A stretch of 64,000 nucleotides of DNA from Dipylidium caninum (taxonomy: Eukaryota; Platyhelminthes; Cestoda; Cyclophyllidea; Dipylidiidae): contig QEYB01000026.1 in NCBI GenBank assembly GCA_017562135.1, forward strand, positions 62,001-126,000, given 5' to 3'. How positions within the stretch are numbered: the stretch's first letter is position 1; the number at the start of each line of letters is the position of its first letter. Made by a program: the position numbers and the translations under genes. A model generated the notes under the pieces. That model was not told the origin of the DNA. It searched no databases and saw only the letters and a list, made by a program, of their open reading frames with translations. Shown piece after piece: positions 1 to 20,577 of the stretch.

Positions 1-7963
<7,963 letters not shown>

Positions 7964-8180
7964 CGGCGGCGTCACGATTGTTATTCTCTCCCTTCCATGT
8001 ACAGTCCAAATTGGGCCCCCATCTGAGATTCAGCCATACCGACATGACCACTTTTTCACCTTTCGGCCATACAAAATCATCCTCAGTCTAACGCGAAAAA
8101 GTACACACACATGCCCACCTACAGTCACACCTGTACAGTCTGCCCACGCGCCGCTCTCCACACAACGGAATGTGCGCGGC

Positions 8181-8186
8181 AATAAA
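8181..8186 (+). promoter_or_regulatory. Poly(A) signal of LATS
   Basis: Canonical AATAAA about 218 bp after the LATS stop codon, the only such hexamer I see shortly downstream on this strand. It probably ends the LATS transcript. Confidence 0.5.
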
Positions 8187-10170
8187 ACGGTGTTTTGGGT
8201 TTCACTATACACAAAGTGGAACTAATAATAGGCGGTAACGCAGATGAACCAAACGCATTGTGCGATGCCGCTTTAACGCCTGACACAGACTCTTTCTCTC
8301 TCACCTAAACCCCAACACCGTTACTGATGGCTATCAGTAGGAGTGTGCGGAGCGTCTCCTGGAATTCATGGGCTGAAAGGCTGGTTGACCAGGACCTATC
8401 CAACGTGTCTCCTCGACTCATAGTCATGGGATCGAGACTGGTTTCGCCGTGCATCACTCCTCCCAAATACGACTAGTTCAGGTTTCACGTGGTGACATCT
8501 TCGCCTACAACTGCACCAAGTGAGAGTCATAACGTGTCCTCGTTTGTTCACTACCACGTAATCCACTAGCGTAGCCGATGGATCTAATGACAGTTTTAGG
8601 GTGGTGGACTGCGCTATTGACAACTTCTTTAAAGCCGATTCAACTATTAATGAGAGGCGTGATGGCCTGGGCGTTTGATGGATGGCAATGGATGGTTTTT
8701 TGACTTGAAAGTCGCATGTGCGAGAGGGAGGCGTAACGGCGCCCTAAAAAAGCTCATCCAAGCAGACGGTTGGTCACAGTCCTTAAATGCAGGTTGCTCG
8801 CATTCTCACCGAAGAGGTTGGTCCCACCGCCTCGTCGTGGCCACAGCGAAAGTGACCCGCGCTCTCGTGCACATTTGAGGTACTTGTCATACCGTTGTGG
8901 GCTCAGACTCCTAACGCAGCACACTTGGATGTGGACAAGAAAACTGAGGAGTCAATCTTGCCTAAAACACCCCATAATCTTCTTGTCTACACATCTTCAG
9001 CCGGTGTCCCCCTAAAGGCTTGCCCTTAAATGAGAAAATTTATAAAGAATAAGAAAGTGTTGTAAATGCGAGCGTGGGACTATGGGAAGGAAAAGAACTT
9101 AGTAAAGAAGGATAATTTAAACACGAGGCTTAGCTGTACTAAGCAAGTTCTATACATCCGTTGGGTGCTCCATTAGTCTTGGAGGCTGGAAGGCATTCGC
9201 TGATCACTGCTGAGGCTCATCATCGGTCAAATTTTGCAGGAGTGGCCAAGCGTAGAGGTTGCTGTCAAGTCCAGCCGTGTATGCCTCAAGTCGACTTGGA
9301 TTCCAGACACAGGCTGTCACCTACAAAAGTGGGCATTTCACATCTTGGAAGAGGTTAATGTAAGGATATATTAAATAACGGAAGGCGAGTCGCAAGAGTA
9401 CTGCTGAAAGTTCAGCAGTGGATCCTCCTTCACGCCTACATAATGTTTAAACATGAGCCACTTAGAATGAATAGACAAATAAGGGAAATCTCTTGGGTAA
9501 CACGCAGCCAAAACAGGAAGACCACTTCAAATTGTCAGCGGACGCATAAATGAAGAGTGGGAACACCAGAGGAGGACGAAGAGGACCGGACTAGACAGGT
9601 GTACGCCGACGGTCAAACCAATCTCGAGGATGAAACGTCAAAGACACTGAACAGGGCCTGTGGGGAACTTGGACATGAAATTGGGTAAAACACAAGCACA
9701 GGAAGTATGCGCTAGGCAACCGCCTAATTCGTCTCGTGTAAATGGCTTGGCGGATCGAAGTGTCACAGTTTTGGAAGAAAAGGTGTTCAACTTAGGAGAG
9801 GTAAGTCACGATGGGCTCTTTAAGTGCTCACTACTGCGGCCTATCACGACATTATGCAGTCGCCGCCAAATGTACTCACCACAGTCTCCTTTTCAGAGCC
9901 GTGGGAAAACCGCCCAACAGGAATAGCGTACTGATGTGTCTACCGAAAATGAGACGTTGCCTTTACCAAAGGACGAAAGTAGCTGCATATCAAGAGGAGA
10001 CACGAAAAATGAACTGTTGGGTTGGGGTGAGAAGTGGATGGGGCGGCGCTTGCTAAGGAAAACATCTGACTTAATATGAACATTACACTGTCGGCTACTA
10101 GCCTCGCAACTGATTTGCGAGACAAAGTACCTTAGCGAAATGTCGTTTGACGGTCCACTGAGGGGGCGCA
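8187..10170. other. Non-coding interval between convergent LATS and ERCC8
   Basis: No supported coding exon was found on either strand. This is where the last ERCC8 exon(s), encoding the final WD40 blade, would be expected on the minus strand, but I could not recognise them. The remaining short reading frames look random. Confidence 0.5.
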
Positions 10171-10179
10171 ACAGAGTCG

Positions 10180-13100
10180 CGAGAATACGAAGGATTGCAG
10201 ACAGAGGCAAGAAGTAGGGCCTGTTCGTTGGGAACGAAGACGAGCCCGCCCTCACCGCCCGATACATGAAGGCGGGGACTGATGCCACCGCTGGTCACAG
10301 CGAGGCGGACGCTTCGCGAAGAGCCCATTTCGCTGTGTGGACCGGTGGTGGAGGCGGTGGCAGCAGTCGCGATGCGGGGCTGTGCGTTAGCAGACGCGCA
10401 CGGCGCTCCTCCGGCAATATCGAGACCCCAGACACGCAAACACGAGCTGTTCCGAGCTCCTGTGCCACCCCACGAGAGGAGATGCAATCCATCGGGACTG
10501 TTGGCCACCCCCTTTACTCCACCGTTGTGTGCCAATGCTATGTGCAAAAACATAAGAGTTGGAGTCGCTCCCGCTTTCAATTACAATCATCCATCTTTTC
10601 AATGTGTCCATTTCACATTTGTTCACCATAAAGACTTCTTTCGTATTGCCTTGCAGGGGAAAATTTAACTGAACTACAGCCTTCAAAACTTCAGCCTCAC
10701 CAAAGGCAGTTATTTGGCGATGGGAAACGATTGACGCTCTGATACATTCGCTAAAGCCTGCTCTCACTCACCTCTCCAATTGGCCTTCATCAAACAGAAA
10801 CAACCATAGGAGACATGAGATACCAGTTTCGCTAAATCCTATCACCATCGGCCTTCCTGTAAATTCCCTTTTCCTCATCTAAACTTGCACGTCACATTCG
10901 TGCGATCTGCTAAACCAGAGGGAGGTGTTGGGGACGACTGAAAGGAGTAGAGGGCACCTAGTGCCAGATTAGCGAGAAGAGGGCATTCTGGGTGAGTTCA
11001 ATGAAGAGTCCCCAAGCTCCCTTCCCCCCAAAAGTGGCAAAAAACATTGAAGGAAAGCAGTAAATATGGGGGAAGTTTTCTATGTTTCTTGACAGTGAGA
11101 GAGGACAAAAAAAGGAAATAGATATAGTAAAAAAACCACGCACCATTGCGTGAATATATGGGTTGGCCATCTTTGTAGTCACAGCTCAATGTGGCAACGG
11201 CTTTCAACGGCACACGAATATCCCAAAAGACAATTCGCCCGTCCTCTCTGGTACAGCATAAAAGAGGGGAAATGGATTAAAAAGAAAACATACAGGAAAA
11301 CTGGATAAAAATAAATATTAAGTTTGAAGCTGCTGCCAATGCTTCTATAGCCTTCATTCTGGCTTGCGGAGGTGACAAACAGGCTATAGGGCCGTAAATG
11401 ACTTCACAAGCCTAATTTCCCGTCAAGTCGACGGAGGCGTTTTCGGAGCCTAAATCCACGGGGCAGATAGACTGTCGAGGTCGCGGTCAGCGGAATTGAG
11501 CCCCGGAACAAGCAACAAACATGTAATTAAACAACAGCGCAAACAACCTACATGGTACACCGATTAGACGGCAAAAGGGATCAAACAGTTAAAGTGAACG
11601 CCAACGAAATGTTCCTGGAATGCTTCCACTAAGGCTGTGACTTCGCATGAAAAGCACAGCCGGGGAATGCACTCTCCATTCATGCAAAAGTAGACTGGTG
11701 TGCGAAGACAGGTAAACAAATTACTAGGGCCATTTAAGAGTGGAGCTTGTCAAATTAACACTTAAAGTGGGAGAAAATGGTAAGAATGCACAATGAAACC
11801 GGTTGACACCCAAAGAAGAGGGTGCAGAGGGGGGGGGGGGGGGAGGAAGGAGTGAGTACTGACAGACCCCGCGGTGAGGAGGCAGAAGGAGTTGCGAGCG
11901 GACCAGAGGATCTGCGCCACCAGGGGTGCGGTGTGGACGCCCAAGAGACTGAGACAAGGCGCCCCGACGAGGGGATCAATGCAGACGGTGTGACGGTCGT
12001 AGTCCTGCCGCAGCGAGACCGCGACGAGGTTGTGTTCCCTCGCGCACGGCGATAATGCCGCCCACGTCATTAGCTCCGGCGTTGCGATCACCTCCACGCA
12101 CTGTGACACAGTCAAACACATCAGGGTGCTACGGAGCCGATGGTGTGCAGGACGCTTGACATGCTATTTTCACCACCCTATCTTCTTCTTCCCTCGAAAT
12201 ACGCACTACACTTAGGAGATTTCTCCTTCCCACATGCTTTTCTGTTAAGGAGGAGGTCGAAAGGTCGGGATTTTTAAGTATTAAACCATATTTTTCGACT
12301 ACCGTTTCGGAATTAACTTTTACCCATGTAAGGATATTGCGGACAAATTTACGGATACATGAAATGTTACAGGTACCGGGTCAGGTTGACAACTAATGGA
12401 ACAAGCTATTAACACGACTGTCTTCTCCCATCGGTACAAAAAGCGAATGTTACACATTTCCGCATCCTACGTTTTAAAAGTAATGTTTTTGTTCGTGCTA
12501 ACAAGTCACAGTTCGCCCCGCTAAGTACTTCTAAGCACTAGTGGGAATCATTTGGTTAAAGAAAGGCGCCATCGGAGGCAGAAATACAATCAGTGGAGTC
12601 CCTTTGGAATATGCTCGCGACTGCAACAGCTCTACTCATCGCGAGAACTTTGTCATGACGTGGGGAGATGAAAAAATTCAAACAGCAGTAGGCTTAAGAG
12701 GACGCTTATACCTTACGACAGTTCTTTCGTGCATTAAAACGGGGCATTCTATAGCTTTTAATCTCACTACCGGAAAGTTATGTCCGCTTTTGAAATAGAA
12801 CGAAAGAAAACCTTTCTTTGTCGTCAACAAATTTTATCAAATAATAAGATTGTTATTATTATTAATGACTTCTTGCCAACGTAAAGGCACTTTGTAAAAC
12901 CCATCCTAGAAAATGTTTCATCGTTTGATGGGAATAATTTAACCAATGCTTGCCTGATGTCTTCTTCATTTTTGAAATTTGTGCTCTTCCAAGAACTCGG
13001 TAAGGACAAAGGCAAGTGATGGTCGGAGAGTGCAAAGTCTGGACTGCTGTTGCTGGCAACATTTCTCCAAATTGGACCTTTCGTTCGGTTTTATAAGCTC

Positions 13101-14607
13101 ATAAGTTATTGCACCTCAAATGTCCCACCATACACATTACAACAGCTTGTTATTCAGAGGTGGAGGGGCTCGGTTTTCTGGGTTCACAAAATGCCCTTTC
13201 CACACGATTTTTCCGTGGGTAGTCCACCTTTCATCCATAGTTACCATCGGGTGGAAGAAGGGCTCGATTTTATTCCCAGCAAGCAGAGTTATGCATGTGA
13301 CGACCAGATCATTCACATTCTTCCGAAGTTAACTCATGTGGCATTCATGTTGAATATCTCCACACCAATCCTACCTTTCGAACATGGTCCGAAGTAGCTT
13401 GCTGAGCCGAATTAAGGCGTTCTGCGATTTCTGTCAGAAAAGGATCTTGCTCCAATACGGTCTTAACAAAATCGTCGTCGATCAAAGACAATCGTTCAAA
13501 TCGTGGTCTACAAGAAGGGTCGAAATTACCTGTTTCAAATTTTTTGAGCCACCTCCGCATGTCCAATCAGAAACTGTCCCTTCACCAAACACTTTCAGTA
13601 AATTCCAACATGCTGCGGTAGCATTTCTTCTTTGTGGAAATTCTTATAAAATGCAGTGGCATAAATGAACGATATGAGTACCCACGGCTACACTATCGCT
13701 TCACACGCAACCTTATTTTAGTTAATCTGTTCCGTTAGTGTGTATACATTAAGCGATACAAAGAGAGAGCCGAACATACACCAAGTATAATGTGTTGTGT
13801 CGGAAATTGCCACAGTAAGGGACAAAACTTACCGGTGGACCCCAAACATTTTTATTAAAGCATGTCAGACTGCGGAGCGGCGACATTATTCACAAGTATC
13901 TACCTGGAAACCATTAGTGCGAACTGTATATAGACTCAAAACAGTCAACTTCACGACTTTGCAACGTAAACTGACCGTTATTGGGAAGAAGAAACTGGTA
14001 TAAAATTGCACTAAGAAGTGCAGTCACACGCACCTCAGTTCTGTTGGTGTCCCAAACTTTGAGTGTATTATCGACGGAGACACTGAAAAAACAACCAGTG
14101 TCCACAGGGCTCCACTGGAGGCACACGGTCTGGCTCATTCTGCCATCAGAGGCGCCCTCGTGGAAGGCAGGGGGGTTGTGCTGAGGCCCGAGGAGAGCGG
14201 AGGGCACGGAGGTAAAGTGACCGAGGACGGGGAAAACCGACGATGTCCCACCGTTTGTCTCAGTGAGACTCTGCGTGTCATAGAGTAAGAGACTGCCATC
14301 CAAATTGGCCGAAAGGAGACTAACGGAGGACCGATAAAAGGTTGGTATGCGAGAGTTGCAAAACGAAGGAAAATTTATCGGGCAACTCGAAAGTAGTCGC
14401 ACTCACAGACAAAACGAGGCCACGAGAAGACAGAACAGTTAAATTGGCTACCCTACGTAGAATGTCTCTTGTTGTATCTATCACCTGCCAAATGTCATCC
14501 TCAAGAAGCATCGACTGGTTACTTTGGGGAGATTGGGCATTTAAACTTACAGAAGCATCTAAACACCAAAGATGACGTTTGAATTCGTAAATACGATGAG
14601 ATTTCAT
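10180..14607 (-). CDS. ERCC8: ERCC8/CSA-like WD40 protein (transcription-coupled repair), 3' end unresolved
   Basis: Homologue of Cockayne syndrome A, the DDB1-CUL4 substrate receptor that acts at stalled RNA polymerase II. Exons from 5' to 3': first exon(s) about 14607-14407 (RDILRRVANLTVL); 14319-14034 (SANLDGSLLLYD, then QWSPVDTG...DNTLKVWDTNRTE, matching human QWYPHDTG...DKTLKVWDTNT); 12100-11864 (EHNLVAVS); 11247-11144 (REDGRIVFWDIR); 10537 to about 10180 (ALAHNGGVKG, then SPDGLHLLSW). The last four junctions close in phase. The exon 1/2 junction does not close with the strong GTGAGT donor at 14406 and needs a weaker donor. The C-terminal blade after GLVFVPNEQALLL was not found. The gene lies just after VPS51 on the same strand, and its second large intron holds a mariner relic. 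Confidence 0.8.
11829..11843. repeat. 15-base G homopolymer in ERCC8 intron
   Basis: Fifteen consecutive G on the plus strand, read as poly-C in the ERCC8 transcript. It starts about 20 nt inside the intron after the donor at 11863. It may vary in length and is prone to sequencing error. Confidence 0.9.
12824..13680 (-). mobile_element. Degenerate mariner-family transposon
   Basis: Fragments of a mariner transposase occur in order on the minus strand in different frames, separated by stops. Near 13650-13345 lies the N-terminal helix-turn-helix region (FGEGTVSDWTCRRWLKKF, then ETGNFDPSCRPRFERLS). Near 13300-13150 is the central catalytic region (KIEPFFHPMVTMDERW). Near 13040-12830 is the C-terminal region (SPDFALSDHHLPLSL, then EEDIRQALVKLF). 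The length of about 0.86 kb approaches that of a full mariner coding region, but frameshifts and stops show it is dead. It lies inside the ERCC8 intron in the same orientation as the host gene. I did not resolve terminal inverted repeats or the TA duplication. Confidence 0.85.
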
Positions 14608-14650
14608 GAGTGATCAAAATTGTGGTTAACAATTAGTCCTCGATTCTTAA

Positions 14651-14656
14651 TTTATT
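14651..14656 (-). promoter_or_regulatory. Poly(A) signal of VPS51
   Basis: AATAAA on the minus strand, 17 nt after the VPS51 stop codon and about 44 bp before the candidate ERCC8 start. It suggests cleavage in a very short intercistronic gap. Confidence 0.6.
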
Positions 14657-14672
14657 CCAAGTAATTTACGTA

Positions 14673-17600
14673 CTAACGTGACTCTACTGCGTCCATCGCA
14701 ATGTCTGATGTCGGTCCGCGTTTACTCCCATCAAAACCGATAGAGTAGTCGACGTCAAAACGGTTGAGATCGAGGCGGCGCTCCACATACTCCCGGCAGA
14801 CCAGAGAACGCGGCTTTATTCCGTACTCGAATTCCAACTAAGGCAGAAAAATAGATGGTTTCTCGTCGGACCACCACTCCTAAGCCAGTAAAGAACCACG
14901 CAATTATCAGATGGTGTTTATTTAAAAATTAAACAAAAGAAAAGTGGAAAGTATCACAAAGGGAATAGTATGAGGAGGGAGATCATAAGATAGCATAGGA
15001 TATCACTTTGACAGATTACTGTCTCCCCGAGAGGTGTCACAAATGGCGTCGACAATCTAAAGGACGGAATGCAAAAATCATCATGATTTTGGAAAAGAGT
15101 TGACACGAGAAATATCAACTCACGCTATCCTCCATCAATTGTGACTCAATACAGCGTTGCATGACACTGTACATCACGTCGTCCAGCACATTCTGCACTT
15201 GCCTGCAATGATAGAAAAGACACGTCTCAGTTCTTCCCACAGTCAACATAGTCCTCACGAGAACTGAACAACTAATTTTTCGTATTCAAGCGTTATCTGT
15301 TAAAATTAACGCCTCTAAAGAATGTTTCATCAAATGAGGGTCTAAATGTCTTAAAAGAATCCAGTGAGACGAAATACACGAACACAAAAATCAGTGTAAG
15401 TACTTCTCATCACTGACGAATCTCCAGAGGTGGATGTACAGATAGTGACAATCAACTTGAATTTGCTGGAGGCCAAATTTTCCGAACGTTCGAGTTCTTG
15501 CACATTCACTGAATGCCTGAAAATCCAAAAGCAACAGGTCTAATATCAAGATCATGAGGTGAATCTTAAACAGGCGTAGAACTTAAACCCTTACCAAAAG
15601 AAGTTAAAAAATCAACATAGTTAGCCTAAGAGTTGATCGTCCAGGCAGATGTCAAGGTTAATATTCTTTACAGGAAAAACAAGTCGCTAAGTAAATATCA
15701 GGGCGACTTATCTAATTTTGCGATTGCAGTTGTGTTTAGCTCACCTTAAGACCAATTTTGATTACCCCAAAGAGGATAGACTCGCGTGTAGGTTTCACAG
15801 GAGCAAAAACATCGACGCGTCGATGGAAGAGACGTCGGAGCTGACTAGCCAACGTCGGGTCATACTCCGGAGAGGTAGCAATGCCGTGTGACTGTTGTGA
15901 GGCGCTTAATGTCCTAGAAGCAGCGGTGAGAGGCATTCCCGCCGTATGTCCACGCTGATACGACATGGAGGAGCCCCAGGAGTATCGACCGTCGGCCGAA
16001 TCACGTCCACCATCCTTTATTCCCCTGCCACGATCAGTCGCCGAAGGTGGAAGTAATTGGCTCACCTGGTGTACAAGTAACCTAATTGAAGCTCGTCGGC
16101 TTTATAAACCATGTACAGGATTAAGAAGGTAAACATACTTGGAAGTCGACGGCAGCCAGGTCTTCCAGGATGCGTCGAATCACTGAGCGGATAGTGCGCG
16201 GCTCAAGACAGCGCAGCCAATCACGGGCCTCAATGGATTTACGCATCATGTGCGCCAGTTGGGCTCCCTCGAATTTGGCGAAAGTAGTCAAGAGATGCGT
16301 GGCTGTGGTGCGAAACTCATCTGCCAATGGGCCAGGTGGAGTCAGAGGCTGCTGCCGGGTAGTCAGCATTTGGCGAATAGCCTGCTGGTGCGATTTAACA
16401 GAGGTTGAGGCTGTAATAAAACACAAACGGCTAAATAAGGGAAATCAGTCATGAAGAACTATGCTAAGTTTGCAGGAAAATAATTTTAATAATGGATGCA
16501 ACAAGATAAATAATTAAACAACAACTATCCATGATCTTAAAGTGCAAGTTGAGCTAATGAATCCTGACGATTGCTTTTAATACGTCTTTATAACATCAAA
16601 TACAGCATTAACTCATGAAAAAATGTTACAGAGGCGTATGCATGATATGCACAAGCAGCGCACATTTGGGGAGGCCAGTGAGAAGAAGGTCATCTGCAAT
16701 ACTTAGCAAATGGCCAATGGTTCCGGAGTTGGCCCAGTCAAGACAGAGTTTCCCCATGAGCAAAATAATACTTCCTGGAATACCGTATGGTATACACTAC
16801 ATAAAAAAATGCGAAAATTATTCGTAGTCAAGTTGTTTATGAACATGGGAGTAATTTTAGAGTTAGAGCAATTTTTGGAAATAATACTTAACGAATTAGG
16901 TACCTTGAAAAGGTCTTCGGAGAATTGGATGAGGAAACGAAGGTAGGCAGTGATGATGCCTTCCCGAACGTAATCCAGACAGAACGCTGCACGGAACGGT
17001 TGAAGATGAGAAAATGTGTTATCGCTTGATAGAAACGGCTAAGAAGAATTAAAAGGAAGGTGAAGTAGAGATGTAAAGAAGGATATTTGGAGACCTGTTA
17101 CTTTATGATTAACAATTACCTCCAAAGATTTGAGGCAATCGCGAAGGTTGGTGGCCAGAACTCGACTCATTTCGTTATAAATTTCAGTGAGTGTCTGTTT
17201 GGCACCCTCACTTTCACTATAATCAATGGCAAAAATGAACAATCAACTTAAACATGATGAACGTATAATGCTTGGGTAGACACATTTGACAGAAAAAGTG
17301 GCCGTCAAGTGTACAAATAAACGGGAATAAAGCACACACCAAAGTCTTAATGTAAACGGACTACGCATCTGAGGAAAATAATGAACTTGGGAATTGAGTA
17401 ATAATAGGGCACCACAACCTAATATTCAATTTCACAACAGACTCATAGTCGCTTCGATCTAAGTATGAAAAATAGGGCTTTATGCCATACTTTCCTAGTG
17501 TTCATGCCTCATTAGTGAACTCCAAAAATGAGTTCAATGAAACGGTGCCTCTCATGTGTCGAAGAAGAAGTCGTATAACCCTTCAGGAAACATTCAACTG

Positions 17601-20063
17601 GCAAAGGAATGGGATAATTGCTTGCCTATTCGTTGGTTTCGGGTAGGTATTAGTGACAAGCTGCTGTCTAACATCAGTCAGACAGTCAACAGCCTGCGCC
17701 TTGAGAGAAAAGAACTGCTTTTCACGACAGCACTGTGCAGCCACCCCCAAAACCATATTTAGAGAGCACTTGTCCAAAAATTGTTTGAATTCATTTGCCA
17801 CCGGAGATGACTCGCTTGGTGCCACAACCTCCAAGATACTGCGTCCAAAACCAGCTAAGCGCGAATAGAGGCGATCCAAGGCTCGGACCAGCAGACTTGT
17901 TTCAACAGATTGAACCTTGACAAATCGAACATTGACAAGAATCGGAAAGACTACTCATTTTGTACCTATATGGACAAGCTTTACTAGCGATAGTTTTTTC
18001 TACGAAAAAACCACTTGGAACGTGCGTGTCTTTGGCATACACATCAGACATTGGATGAAATGACGTTTTAGCCCCAAAATCACCAATTGTCACACAACTC
18101 ACTCCATCTTGTATCCGCTTGTCAACTAAAGTAAGATAGTTTTGAGTCACATTCTGAAGACAGTTGAAGAGAGAGACTTTAAGGTCTTCTTCGAGGTGAG
18201 CATCCCTAGGAAAAAGAGTAGAAAGCAAAAGCGACAACTGACCTCAAAGGCACACCCGCATTGCTAAGAAAGAGACTGGAATAAGCGAAAACGTAAGGCA
18301 GCACGCATTCGGAAAGTGTGTCAGCTGCCGCGTTTGCAAAGTTCAAAAGGCCCTACAAAGAGTACAATAATTGATCTAAAAATTTATGAATAAAATTTTC
18401 TAAAATTTGAAATCTAGAATGGTGAAAAACTACGGGAGGCCAAAGGGTAACACAAAAAGAATTTGCAAATAGATAATACAATAACGATCCCGAAATCACG
18501 GAAATCTCCCCCCCCCGCTCTTGTTAAAGTAATGGGATTGCTTGATAAATGAGTCGAATAAATTAACAACTAAGCATGACGTGCAACATCATAACCTGGT
18601 TTCTCCTTAATCTGCTCATTATGCTCACGCCAAATTTCTTAACAAGTGTTGTTGGGGTAAGAAAACTAAAAGCTACCTATGCCTTCGGTTGTCATAAAGT
18701 AACCATGCTTCCCTTTCCTTTATAGCGCATTTAAAAATACTAAGAAGGCGCTTAAGAAATACCATAAAACAGTAAGGGATAATAAGATTTAAATCGGTTA
18801 CCTGGTCAGCCGAAGATTCCAATACAGCCTCCTCAATTTGTGCGGTTTCCTGAGAAGCTATTGTTTGAAACATCAAATCTATGCGTTGGAAAGCTCTATG
18901 GCATAAAATGGAAATTTGCATTAGTAATGACGACCTACACATGAAGAAACTTTTCGGACAGTTCCGAGATGGGTTGACCTAGTTGTATCAGGACCTCTGT
19001 TGAGGCTGTCAAAGCCTGTGCATCTTCCTACATTGAGTAATTGCGACAAATCAGCGATTATTTACAAAATTGAACAGATCAATTTGCCTCCTGGCAATAT
19101 CAAATCGCGAAAAGTATAAAAAGTTCAATAGATTCAAATGTCTAAAATTTGCATCCATAAAATATTCCGACGGAATTCACGGTTCTACCCGTGATAGAGT
19201 AAAAATGACACGAGAACGCTTTATGTGTATTTAAAATGAAAGGACTTTCAAAATTAATAACAAAGCTATAACAAAATGAACCGAAAAAGAATCTAAAAGA
19301 GCAATAAGTCCCGGATTACCGCGGCATATAGACGAGCTTCAACTTCTTTCTCAATTTCATTAATTAAATCAGTGCAATCTCTATCAATTCCTTGAAAAGT
19401 TGGAATGTTACGATGTTTTTCAAAAAATCCCTTAGCTTTGCCATAGGCTTCCACTGCCTTTGACCACTCTTCCTTCGTCATTAACTCTCGGAGCTTGGAT
19501 GGCAAAGATGATAGGTACCCTAACTGAATGAATTGTGGCTAATTATAGCAAATATTTTCACGAACCTTCTGCAAATTATCGGCGGTGGATGCCAATTTTT
19601 TGATAGATGATCTTGTTTCGCTAATTTCCTTATCAATTTCGCCAGAATAGAGCCTTATCCCCGCCATGCTCTCTGTAAGCGAGTTCATTTCATCTTCAAA
19701 GAGTTTAAAGTTCGATTTCATCTCGAAAAAAGAACCCAATTAGGGAGAAGAAAATAGGCTTACCATTCTGATAGTGTGAATAGCGTTTATGAATTTTTTG
19801 TAATTATCGTATACAAGTGTCTGCATCTCCGAGTCCAGCGAGCGGATTTGTTCGCATACTTCCGTTTCTTTAGCCACCAAGTCGTTAAGGTCACACTTTC
19901 GAAAAAGATCGTCCAGATACAATTTCCGATCAAATTCCGCAGAATCGATGTTCCTAGGATCACTGGAAATTTTGCGCGTCTCATCCTCGAGGCCCGTCTT
20001 CAGGCCGTAGAACTCAAGAAGGCGTCTTTTACGCTGAATTCGGTCTTCTGCACCTGTCTGCAT
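14673..20063 (-). CDS. VPS51: VPS51, GARP/EARP tethering complex subunit
   Basis: Subunit of the GARP and EARP complexes, which tether endosome-derived vesicles at the trans-Golgi and recycling endosomes. Exons 5' to 3': 20063-19764, 19721-19566, 19523-19320, 19027-18939, 18895-18802, 18352-18243, 18205-17966, 17895 to about 17640, 17216-17120, 17038-16888, 16774-16664, 16410-16139, 16065-15745, 15516-15404, 15202-15124, 14837-14673. Diagnostic matches to human VPS51 are [62 protein letters not shown] and [19 protein letters not shown]. The start is the Met at 20063, about 45 residues before the conserved N-terminal domain. All junctions close in phase except the one between the exon starting at 17895 and the one at 17216, whose donor is uncertain. 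Many introns are 37-43 bp. The gene is divergent from ZDHHC6. Confidence 0.93.
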
Positions 20064-20577
20064 CTAGGTAAATATGATATAACTGCACAAAAATAGCCCG
20101 ACAACTAAGCAGGTTTAGTCAGGCAGAAAGATAAAAGAGAGAGAACAACCTTCAGAGGGGGAATGGCAGATCGGGTTATCTAGCGACGATATGGCGAAGC
20201 CACTTTTCATTGGGTAGTGTATTAATGTTCGTGCTAGGCGATCGCGGGGTCATGTAACCCAGTTGATACAGATCTCGATGGCTCCTCTTAAACTTCGTTT
20301 TGTTCGTGGGCCCAGGTATATAAAAGGTAAAAAATGAAACGTGACCGGTAATAATTTCGGCATTAATTTAATAAAATAACTCAAAGCGGGCAAATGTTGA
20401 AATATAACTTTTTAGCCACAATTATGGACGAAATAAGAATGGGATCATGGGGAGGAACAAACGTCTATGCATTCAAGATATGTGACCTACTTTGGCCGTG
20501 AAGACTGAAATTTATTGGATAAGCATAGCGCGCCTTGTTTAGAGGCCGTGTCTAAGTCGCGAAGGCAATTTTATGCA
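20064..20577. promoter_or_regulatory. Divergent promoter region between VPS51 and ZDHHC6
   Basis: About 514 bp separate the two start codons, which face away from each other. The region must hold both 5' UTRs and promoters, so it is probably bidirectional. I see no convincing TATA box or coding exon in it. An in-frame TGA at 20506 limits the upstream extension of ZDHHC6. Confidence 0.5.

Noticed and set aside
20515..20577. Earlier TTG start for ZDHHC6
   Set aside because: There is no ATG in this extension, a stop lies upstream, and the ATG at 20578 fits the family length.
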